From assembly GCA_016802295.1 (NCBI GenBank), contig JAESIW010000200.1, forward strand, positions 5,127,667 to 5,191,666: a DNA stretch of 64,000 bases. The letters run 5' to 3'. Shown here piece by piece: positions 1-9,081 of this stretch; the stretch's first letter is position 1, and each line of letters begins with the position of its first letter. Position numbers and translations under genes: made by a program. The DNA is from Brachionus rotundiformis (Eukaryota > Rotifera > Eurotatoria > Ploima > Brachionidae). The notes below the pieces were generated by a model. It was not told the origin of the DNA and searched no databases. It saw only the letters and a program-made list of their open reading frames with translations.

Positions 1-1086
1 AAAGGTAGCATTTGTTCTAAATATTTAGTTTCGGTGCAATAAAATTGCACAATTATTAGGTTCCTCAAGATAAGGTCATTTAGTGGAATTGTGACTCTTC
101 CAAGTTGCTGGGCGCATTTTAGTGAAAATAGATGCGGGATTAAATGTAAATGGTTTATGATTTACCATTAGACATTTGGTCATTTGGCACAAGTCAACAA
201 ACCATACTACTAATTCATCATCAAAATTCAGGTCTTGACACTTCTGGTCATTTTTTTCAAGTATTAAGGGCTAGACCAAGACAACCAACATAAAGAAAAA
301 ATATTAATTCTTTCTTTTAAATAAATAAGTTTAATAGCCAGAATAAATTAGTACATAAAAATGATTAATAGGTAGAACCAACAAGAGCTATGTGAGAGTA
401 TATAATTTACTAATCAAATGAGGGATTTGTATCTGATTATATAGCTATCTTAATTTGTTTAGTATCTGATCTTGCATTCGACATAGATTTAGACACATAG
501 ATAAACACATAACCATATAGCGCTTCGGCCAACTAATTTATTCCATTTTAAGAGTCAAATTTCACAATTTATCTAATTTTATTAAATTTTTCTTGACTCA
601 ATCGATTGATATGAGCCAAATGAAGGTAGCACTTTCCACTGATTTATCTGTGTGATAAATTTTTATTCAAATTTTATCTAAATTTAAGCGAAATTTATTT
701 AAGAGTTGTTTTGTAAAGGATTCTAAGTAAAAAAGTATTATCCGATTTGGAATCAAATTGAATCCTTTCTAAATGTCTGACCAAAGTTAATCTGGAGCAA
801 AAAAAGCCTAACAACTATTGAGCTAAATTAAAAATTAATTTTAAGTGACCAATTTGACAATTTTTTCTTTTAGCAAAATGCACTTTGCTCAGCTTTTATT
901 TTCACAAAATTAAGTATTTTTTAAGTCATTTTCTTTAATAAAATGAGTAATAAAATAAATACATTTTTATTTTTTATCTTTATTAAAAATTAAATTGTCT
1001 ATCTAATTTTTGAAAAGAGCTAATCTTTATAAAAAACATGAAATTGATAAAAAATAATTTTTAGATGTTTTGAAATTAAAGAGAAA
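1..1086. other. Intergenic, no gene seen
   Basis: AT-rich sequence without a convincing open frame on either strand. The last few hundred bases are presumably the 5' flank of the gene starting at 1087. No clear TATA box or RNA gene was recognised. Confidence 0.6.
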
Positions 1087-2211
1087 ATGTCGACAAGCCC
1101 AACAGAGACAACTTTGCCAAGCTCATTTGGAATAAAGCGCAGTCAAACTTATGCAAACAAATTCAGCAGTTTGAACAGTCGCAGTATTCGTTCGTCTTTC
1201 CTGGACCTGGAAACCACACTAAACAGCATTGGTTCGTCGTCAAGCATTTCACCAATGTCAAACATTGGTCGTCGTTCAATGTCTTTTCGTCAATCAGTCA
1301 ACGAAAACACCTTGAAGAACATACTGAACCAGCAAAAGCCCGTACCTCCAAATAGGACAAGTTCACTTGGCTACAAAGCTCAGCCAGTCTTTGGCAACAA
1401 AGCAAACAGCGAAGACCGGCACTCAATTTACTCAACTTTTAGTTATCGATCACAAACACCATTGCTGAATTCAATTAATTTTGAGCAAATAAATTCCGAA
1501 AGTTTACTCTCAAAGCCAGAGATAGATAAGATAGAAAGCTGCTACAAGTCAATAGGCTCTCGGGTTTACTCGTCCAAGTGCCAAGCTGGTCTCTACATAA
1601 CCAACTTGCAGAGCCTAATCAGCCTGTCCGACTGGAAACTAGAGGTCTCTGCTGTGCCTATTTGGGTTTTTAACACTGGACTAAATCCCAAAAGACCCAA
1701 AGGTCTGTGCCTGTGCTTGGCAGACAAAAAAACCGGATTTAGCCTCTGGAAATCTGGTTCTATTTCTTACCTGAATGACTTTAAATGGACCAGGCCAGGT
1801 GTAATCACATTTCGAATTGTCCAAGAGCCAAGCAAAAAGGACAAGAGCAAAAGAGGTCCCAGGCCGAGTCTATTCGCTGCCATACGCTTTGATGACGAGC
1901 TCGAGTGCTCCAAGTTTTATGATTTTTACCGCGGTTTATTTGTTGACGCGGCTAATGATGACCTATTTAATCCGCGATTTAAGCCGCAGAAAAAATCCTT
2001 GGCCAGCACCATTTACAAAAAGATAAGCAAAAACTCAATATCAAGTCCAGTCGCCTTTAACCATGTGAATAGTTTATCAGTTGTTTTGGAAGAGTCGCTC
2101 TACAATCTAAACAATTCGTCAGCCAGCTCGACTTCGGCTTCACCAAGTGATACCCAAAGCATAGTTTCTGATTATGCACTTATGTCACAAAATATAAATA
2201 TTAAAAAGTGA
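1087..2211 (+). CDS. Orphan protein with a PH/EVH1-like region
   Basis: Intron-free 374-residue frame from ATG at 1087 to TGA. The first 150 or so residues are Ser/Thr/Asn-rich and look disordered. About residues 165-300 are compact: hydrophobic strands around VPIWVFNTGLNPK, then GLCLCLADKKTGFSLWKSG, then SLFAAIRFDDELECSKFYDF. Alternating strands followed by a closing amphipathic helix (FDDELECSKFYDFYRGLF) recall a PH or EVH1 fold, as in uncharacterised animal adaptor proteins. The tail is again Ser/Asn-rich. The codons are richer in G and C than the flanks, which supports a real gene. The PH-like reading is inference; I do not recognise a named orthologue. It has no signal peptide or membrane segment and is probably cytoplasmic. 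Confidence 0.75.
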   Translation: MSTSPTETTLPSSFGIKRSQTYANKFSSLNSRSIRSSFLDLETTLNSIGSSSSISPMSNIGRRSMSFRQSVNENTLKNILNQQKPVPPNRTSSLGYKAQPVFGNKANSEDRHSIYSTFSYRSQTPLLNSINFEQINSESLLSKPEIDKIESCYKSIGSRVYSSKCQAGLYITNLQSLISLSDWKLEVSAVPIWVFNTGLNPKRPKGLCLCLADKKTGFSLWKSGSISYLNDFKWTRPGVITFRIVQEPSKKDKSKRGPRPSLFAAIRFDDELECSKFYDFYRGLFVDAANDDLFNPRFKPQKKSLASTIYKKISKNSISSPVAFNHVNSLSVVLEESLYNLNNSSASSTSASPSDTQSIVSDYALMSQNINIKK

Positions 2212-4013
2212 TTTTTTTTATTTTAATTAAGTGTCAAACATTTTGCAGATAAAATCGACTAATTTAATTTAATGTTTTTTTTTTATTTTTTTTTTTGCTT
2301 TTTTCTTAATTGTTTTAAATAAAGTACGAGTGTTTATTTTTAATTATAGTATAAAAATGATGAATATTTTAATTTGAGTTTTTAATTTATTTGAATAAAA
2401 ATTTTCATTTAATTAAATTAAGATACAGAAATGATTTGGAACGATATTTTGGTAATTTTTACGGAAAAATACGTAAATTTACGCGAATTTCCATTTTTCA
2501 AAAAAGGTAAAAATAAGTAAAACAATTTATTTTAATTATTTCAGCAATCACCATTTTAATATAAAGCCTTTTAATTATCAATTATTTTTAAAAATAGGTT
2601 GTTTAATTTTTTTATTTTGTTAATTTTGTAGAATTTTAGATATAGATTTTAATTTTTATAAGTTTTTTATTTTTTGGCGAGGACACTCTATCAGTTTTTA
2701 AGCTATTGTTAGATTTTGACCAAGCTAAATTAAAAACAATGTTGTCTGGCACAATTTTCTGCAAAAGACTATTAACACCTGGAAAATTTTAATCTTACAT
2801 AAGTCGTCTTAAAAATGTTAAAACTTATTTTATGCTTCCAAAATTTACGTAAAATTTCGTAAATTTACCAAATCGGTACTGTAAATACAGTACAGCATAG
2901 TTTCCATAATTATTGTAAAATTCTGTGAAAAAAAATCTAAAATTTCTCTTTCTGGATAAAAAATTTGTATTTTATTGAATTTTCTGACTAAAATTGACGT
3001 AAATTTTGGTAAAAAAAGGTGAAAAATGGTAACAAATCAACAAAAACCTCTTTTCATTGAGCAAAATAGAAAAAACTCTAAATTTTTGGAAAATTTACAA
3101 AAAACGATAATTTTTGGCCCTCTAACAATTAACATAAAAAAGGGAAATTAAGATATTTTACGTAAATTTCTGAATTTTTGATAAAGTTCGTAAAATTATC
3201 AAAAAATATTGTCAAATCATTACTGTGAAAAAATTAAATAATTTTAATATGTGATCATTTTAAACAAAACTTGGAAAAATGGTGTCTTAGATAATTTTTT
3301 TAATTAAAATACCATTTTTAAAAGGCACTTCGGAAAGCTAAACAAAAAAAATTAAATTAATTTAAAGTAAATGTTAAGAATATTTATTATTTAATAAAAA
3401 TTTTATTTATCTATTTTTATTTTATGTGGCCTAATTTTTATATTTAATGTATCAAAGAGTAAACTGAAACTCATACTTTGGCAAAGTATTGTGCTAAGAT
3501 ATGTGTCGTAAATAAAAGACTGGTAAAGCCAAGAAAAAGTCATTTGTGAACAATTTATTTTCTTGTTAGAAGATAATTTTTTTAAAGTGTTTATAAAGGA
3601 AATTAATACATTTTTATCAATTTAAAAAACGAAGTGAATTTTTTTATCAGTAAAGCCAATAAGATTAGAATGGCCTGAACAACTTTCAGAAATTCCAAAA
3701 TCAAATTTGGCCTAAAATCTTAATTTTAAAAGTCTACAAAAATTTAATCTCTTTTCCTATAATTTATTATTCTAATAATTAAAAAATATAAATTAAAAAC
3801 GACGTCTGAAATATACAAATAATTTTTATTTTTCTCAATAAAAAATTTAAATATATGTCAAAATTTATGGTTACCAAGTAATAAAATGCCTTGCTCAAGT
3901 AAACATAAAGCATTCTTTACGCAATCACTAAAATATTTTAGAATGCAATTAAGAATTCTATTTTACCAATGGAAAAGTTCAATCATACATAAAATTCAAG
4001 ATACGAGCTAGCA
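2212..4013. other. Intergenic with an inverted-repeat element inside
   Basis: No coding frame seen. The part from about 2426 to 3225 is a candidate mobile element, listed separately. The rest is simple AT-rich sequence with poly-T runs near 2275-2300. Confidence 0.5.
2426..3225. repeat. Decayed element with terminal inverted repeats and ACGTAAATTT words
   Basis: The left end reads CAGAAATGATTTGG. The reverse complement of the right end reads CAGTAATGATTTGA, and similarity continues for about 35 bases into ...TTTTACG. Inside, words such as ACGTAAATTTACG and GGTAAAAA recur many times. The same vocabulary returns at 62600-62710 and 63763-64000, so this is probably a dispersed family. No 8-bp or TA target duplication was found, so the class is unknown. 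The borders are approximate. Confidence 0.4.
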
Positions 4014-4457
4014 ATGCACCAAATTATTTTAAATTATTATTACCTGTTTTGCGTATTGTTAATATTTGAAATAACTGGTATAGACATATCGCTCTACAAA
4101 AGTTTCATATGGTACCAAAACGAGACCCAGATCGAAAATTTACAGCCAAATCCAATTAGAGAAGTTGTATTCACAATATTAATTTGTGTTGACATACTAG
4201 CTTTATTTCTTTATCTCTACGAGCTTCTAGTCAAGCGAAAGAGCTTTATTACAATTGAGATTTGTATTCTGATCTCCTATTTGGCAATCAGATTCACTCT
4301 GGTTCCGCAATATGCACCAGAATTCTTCAAATTGGAACAATACATTTCGGCAATTAGAACCTATTTGACAGTCATTTTTTTGCTAGTGTCTTTTTTGATT
4401 AGCTATGTTATGAAGAATTTGGTCAACAAGCACAACACAATAATAATAGATATATAA
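4014..4457 (+). CDS. Small four-TM membrane protein, unknown
   Basis: A 147-residue frame without intron from ATG at 4014. Hydrophobic stretches sit near residues 5-22 (ILNYYYLFCVLLIFEI), 48-67 (VVFTILICVDILALFLYLYE), 76-95 (FITIEICILISYLAIRF) and 112-133 (TYLTVIFLLVSFLISYV), separated by short charged loops. It resembles the first half of a voltage-sensor or tetraspan protein but lacks the Arg-rich S4 or the Cys motifs that would place it. It converges tail-to-tail with the secreted-protein gene at 4522, leaving only about 65 bp between the stops. It may be lineage-specific; the function is unknown. Confidence 0.5.
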   Translation: MHQIILNYYYLFCVLLIFEITGIDISLYKSFIWYQNETQIENLQPNPIREVVFTILICVDILALFLYLYELLVKRKSFITIEICILISYLAIRFTLVPQYAPEFFKLEQYISAIRTYLTVIFLLVSFLISYVMKNLVNKHNTIIIDI

Positions 4458-4521
4458 AAAACATGAATATTTTTTGTTTATGTTATTTTAAATGAAAAAA
4501 TTAAATAAATAATTTTAAAAA

Positions 4522-5514
4522 TTAAAGCTGAAAAATTTGTTCAATTAATTTTTTTAAATAGAAGAAGAGTTTTTGTATAAAGGTTGAAGTGTTTGGCTTG
4601 ACCAAGTCCATTTGGGGAATTATTTTGGCTGCCGCATCGGCCAACAGGTCTTTGTGCATGCGCATAGGCTCATTGAAAAGGTTGATGCCAATTAGCTTGT
4701 CGGTGATGTGGGTTTTAAGCAAATCGCGGCAAATTTCATCATCCGATGTCTCGGCATAGACCAATCTGTCACCTTCGAAGCCAACCGAGAGCAAATTCTG
4801 AAAGTACTGGACAAAAATGTGCTTGTTTCTGGGCATGTGTGAATTGCACAACAGGACATGAATTTGGTCCCAATTGACATTTTGGTATTTTTGCAGCCAA
4901 CTTTTCATTAGGCCGTTTAGATCGGTCAGCTGGCTGAGTGCAGCTTGGAAGACATTGTCGTCCAATATTGGTCTTGATACATCCACGTAAGACTTTAAAT
5001 CCAGACAGTCAAATTTTTTCTTGTCCAGCAAATTTTCCACAATTTTAATCGATTCATTGACAAACCTTATTTGGTTAAGTCTTAGATGATTGGGAATCAA
5101 TGGTTCTGTCAATATGCCAGCAAACATTGTGTACATTTTTGTCTTTAGTAGCTCAAAGTCCGAAATCTGTTCTTGGTCAAGTTCATGGTTGCATCTATTG
5201 CCAAATTGAGTGATGATTGATAATGACAAGTGTGATATTTCCTTAAGCACCTCGTAAGTGGTGTTCTTGGTCATGTTAAATTGGCGATCAACCAGGGCTC
5301 CGTTGATGTACAAGCTTGGACTGTCGCCATTTAACATCAAATAAGTCAAATTGTTAAAGTCAAGCTGCTTTGACTTGGCATATAAATTTAGATTAATTTG
5401 GTTTATATCCTCAAAAAGAGCCTCTTCTGAATATTTAAGGATATAAAAAAATAGAATTAGATTTATTTTTTTTAAAATCATTTTTATTCTGAAAAGATAC
5501 ACCTTAAACAACAA
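4522..5514 (-). CDS. Secreted protein with a bacterial-like C-terminal motif
   Basis: Intron-free frame of 330 residues; the second Met (codon 12, base 5481) may be the true start because it leads straight into a signal peptide (ILKKINLILFFYILKY). The mature part is helical and soluble, with no other membrane span. A conserved-looking block sits at about residues 212-300: WDQIHVLLCNSHMPR, then QYFQNLLSVGFEGDRLVYAE, then LLKTHITDKLIGINLF, then RMHKDLLADAA. The combination HMPR...QYF...YAE...THxxD...RMHKDLLADAA resembles, from memory, uncharacterised bacterial and fungal proteins. No function is known to me. There are no introns, but this is common among neighbours, so it is weak evidence for transfer. 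Confidence 0.7.
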   Translation of the reverse strand: MLFKVYLFRIKMILKKINLILFFYILKYSEEALFEDINQINLNLYAKSKQLDFNNLTYLMLNGDSPSLYINGALVDRQFNMTKNTTYEVLKEISHLSLSIITQFGNRCNHELDQEQISDFELLKTKMYTMFAGILTEPLIPNHLRLNQIRFVNESIKIVENLLDKKKFDCLDLKSYVDVSRPILDDNVFQAALSQLTDLNGLMKSWLQKYQNVNWDQIHVLLCNSHMPRNKHIFVQYFQNLLSVGFEGDRLVYAETSDDEICRDLLKTHITDKLIGINLFNEPMRMHKDLLADAAAKIIPQMDLVKPNTSTFIQKLFFYLKKLIEQIFQL

Positions 5515-6998
5515 GTATTTAAAATAATCTTTTTTTATTTTTCAAAATCCAGATTGTTGACTAGTTAAATATAGTTTAAATGCCTTAACATTTTATCATT
5601 TGTTTATTATAACAATTGACTGGCATCTTTAAATCAAATAATTTCAAGCAGATTTTTTTCATTTAATATCTTATTTAATAGATAGCTTCTTAAATATTTA
5701 TTTTTACCTTTTTTCAAATAGGCCTTATTATTTTGAGTGTATTTACAGAGCTATTAATCGTATTTATAAATATACCAAAAAAAATTTATTTGCTAAATCA
5801 TTTTAAGTGAAAGTTTATCTAAAATTCAACTTTGGTTTAAGAATTCCATTGTTGACACTGCAAGCACCTTACCTTTCACTTGATTTTATTAGATATAAAT
5901 TAATATTTGCGGCTTTTTTGGTTCAATTTGTCAATATTTAGTAACAATACCAATCAAATATTAAAACTAATTAACTTAGACAGCTTAACTGTAGATCAAA
6001 TTACTAAATATTCTTTATTATTATCTTAGAAATTTTTGAAGTAGCAAAATGTTTATCAATTAAAAGAATGGTTGCATGAAAATTGGTAAAAAAGAACAGA
6101 AAATTTCATTGATTTGTTTTCTAAAAGTAAAAAATTGTTTTGTAAATCAAATTTTCATTAATATAATAAAAATAATAGTGTAAATATGATATGACAGCAG
6201 GCATAACCTGTAGAGCAAGATTAAGAGTCTCCCTATGGTAGCTAAAACGAGTTACAAAGCATAAAGGAAATAAAAGGAGAATGACTCGAGAAATCAAGAG
6301 ATCACTGTTGAAATTTACAACATAAACATTCAATTTTTAATAATATTAATTTAATTTTCTCAGATTTTGTAAAAAATTCAAAAAATTTAATTTAAATATT
6401 ACAATGTTTTACTTTTTTAAATATTTATGTAAACAATTTATTTGTAAGTTGTATAATCTATTTTTATTATTTAAATAAGTGGAGTGTTAATCGGTCTTTA
6501 TGACAAGGGCAATAGCTTTGATTAGCCTTGAAATTGAATATGGTAAATTCTGGACATTTAGCACTAATTAAACTTTAGTTATATTTGCTAGAGCGTGGTA
6601 CATTTGTCCATCATCAACAGACTTCGTCAGTTGGTATAAAATTGAATGTTCTACCATGATCCATTTAACGAACCATTTTTTGACTTTTGAGACGAATTTT
6701 ACAAAACCAAAAGAAATTGTATCTTCAAAAGTATTAACTTAAAATAATTATTTGGGTCATGTCAAAATTATGGTCAAATTTTGTAAGAAGAATGTGCTGA
6801 GATAAAATTTTTTTTTCTAGATTATAACCCAATAACTTCTATAAAAATTACAATAAATCATAATTAATTAATAATAAAATAACTCTTACAATCAAAAATA
6901 CTTCTCTCCAAATTAATCTCTAAAAAAACATACTCTAATGAGTTTTTAAAATTTATGCCCAATTTTAATTAAAATTAAAAAAATAAGATATCATTTGA
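5515..6998. other. Intergenic, no gene seen
   Basis: AT-rich. A 70-codon frame at 6121-6333 (minus) has no recognisable domain and its composition matches noncoding DNA, so it was not accepted as a gene. No repeat family or RNA gene was recognised. Confidence 0.5.
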
Positions 6999-7949
6999 TT
7001 AATTTATTTTTAAAAAATTAATATTAACAAAATAAAACTCTCCATTTACTAACAAATACTCTGCCAAATTGGTCTCGTTTTTAAACTGTTTAATTTCTAG
7101 TAAAAATCCATCCGGATTTTGGAATTCTGTAAGAGTACCCGTTGGTGTATTGATAAAGTCCTTCATTAATAGCCTACCATCTCTATGAAACAGCCTAAAG
7201 CATTGTTCAAACTTTTTCAGTTCATCAAAGTTAAAGTTCTTATGAGTCTCGAACATAAACTGCTTGAAGTACTTACAAGCGTAGTCTACATCCAAAGTTC
7301 GGAATACCTTTTTCTCTTCACCTTCAATATCGATCTTAAAAATATCAATTATTTTGCCTTCTAGACCAGTTAGTCTAAGTATGTCCTTAAATGATACAAA
7401 GCCTCCTTTGACAATATTGGTCACACCATCATAAGCACTGTCGCTGATACCAAATGCATAAAATGTCCACTTTTGATTGACATGTAGAATCGGAGCCCCA
7501 GACAGCTTTGGATCTGCATTTCTTATCGATTTAAAAATATCTGCTTCGATCAATGGGTCAAACGAATGAACTTGGCAATCGAAGTTTTTGTTCATTTCCA
7601 TGTCAAAACTTGGATCTGTGTTTATTCCAAAGGACAGAACAGTGCATCCAGTCCTACTTGGCGATATGTGTTCGTCCATGCAGACGAACCATGCTCCGTC
7701 AATTCGATACAATGGATCCGGCGAATTGGCCAAAAATCTTGGTTCACCCCCCACCCTTACTCTATGTCTACACTCATATCTCATAAAATCTCGTAGCTTA
7801 ATACTGTTGTACGATTCGAGTAATTTTGTATACAATTTCTTGTAGTCTTTTTTATCTGTTTCGACATTTTTGGTCATAAAAATTACCATTGTTAAAAATA
7901 AAATTAAAAAAAATGCACTTTTAAAATTAATTTTTATAATTTGAACCAT
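6999..7949 (-). CDS. METTL24-like methyltransferase-domain protein, membrane-anchored
   Basis: A 316-residue frame without intron. An N-terminal hydrophobic segment at residues 10-25 (SAFFLILFLTMVIFM) acts as a signal anchor, suggesting a type II Golgi/ER or secreted protein. The luminal part carries the pattern of the METTL24/Methyltransf_22 family: CTVLSFGINTDPSFDMEM (cofactor-loop region), then FDCQVHSFDPL, then IDIFKIDIEGEEKKVF, then FMFETH. The FKIDIEGEE segment also matches FkbM-type methyltransferases. The substrate is not known for the animal family. The length is close to METTL24. Family membership is well supported; enzymatic activity is inferred. Confidence 0.85.
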   Translation of the reverse strand: MVQIIKINFKSAFFLILFLTMVIFMTKNVETDKKDYKKLYTKLLESYNSIKLRDFMRYECRHRVRVGGEPRFLANSPDPLYRIDGAWFVCMDEHISPSRTGCTVLSFGINTDPSFDMEMNKNFDCQVHSFDPLIEADIFKSIRNADPKLSGAPILHVNQKWTFYAFGISDSAYDGVTNIVKGGFVSFKDILRLTGLEGKIIDIFKIDIEGEEKKVFRTLDVDYACKYFKQFMFETHKNFNFDELKKFEQCFRLFHRDGRLLMKDFINTPTGTLTEFQNPDGFLLEIKQFKNETNLAEYLLVNGEFYFVNINFLKIN

Positions 7950-9081
7950 CTAGAGCCAAACAAATAATGCCTTAATAATCAGCTTTATTCTTGAAAAATT
8001 GTATTTTTAACTTATAGAATTTTAATTACATATAATACTCAGAACACTTTAATTAAAAAAAATCTTAATTTGGACAAAGGTATAAAATTTTATGATAAAT
8101 TTTCTCAAACTAGTTTATTTAATTATTTATTTGAAATCTATAATTATTTTAAAATTTAGGGTCATAAAATAAACAAATTTATTATTCTTTGACAAAAATT
8201 ATAATAGTTTATGACCAAAAAAAACAGTACCCGATAAATTCATTTTTTGAACTAATAAGAAAAATTTTTCTTACTTAATTTTAATTGATTTTGAAGAAAA
8301 AACAGGTAAATAATTTTTGATTATTAAAAATTTTGAAATTTAAAACTAAAACGAAAAAAGATCCTTTTCAAATTCGTTAATATTATTTAAATATTTTTTT
8401 CCTATTTATAAAAAAATTTGTAATAAAGAGGTGAAATTTTTTCATATAGTATTTATCAATTTAAAAATTGTTTTAACTAGTATTTATGTCATTTGTATTT
8501 AATTAGGCGATAAAACATATGCTTTCATTTGGCTTTGGTGCAGCATATTTAATTGAATAATTTGGTATGTGTATAATTTAATGCCTTAGATTGGAAGAAG
8601 AAGGCCACGATATGTTGAATAAAGGTTGTGATGAGTTCTCCTTGTCTCCCAGTCATGTCATGTTTTGGAAATGACCATAGATGTTGCTTATCAGGGTTCA
8701 CTCATTGATGATCTGGTATTGAAAAGAAATTGAAATATTAAACAATTTGACCATATGCCTTTTTACTTTACATTATCATCTTGAGTGGTTCGTGGATACC
8801 AAACTATTTTAAGAATCAGGGTCTGAACTTTGACTTATTGACTTTAACTTTGTGGTGGTCTAGTTCTTTACCTAGCATATCCATTTATGGAAACCAGCAT
8901 ATCTGTGATCTGTGAACCAAATTTTTGTACATAATTTGGATTCCGTATTTTAGAATATACTTTTAACATGGTGAACACTGGCAACTTTTATAAAATTCAG
9001 CTAAACAAAATCGTTAAAAAAACAATTTTTTTAATTTAGATATATTTTATTAATTTAAAATTAAAAAAGTTATAAATAAAT
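7950..9081. other. Intergenic between two minus-strand genes, no gene seen
   Basis: No coding frame on either strand. The part at 8520-8960 is less AT-rich than the rest, but no domain or repeat was recognised in it. Confidence 0.5.

Noticed and set aside
6121..6333. 70-codon minus-strand frame
   Set aside because: No domain, AT-driven residues (Phe, Ile, Tyr, Asn) and no support from composition; looks like a chance frame.
7553..7845. Three overlapping plus-strand frames of 76-85 codons
   Set aside because: They lie antisense inside the METTL24-like gene, whose frame shows clear family motifs.
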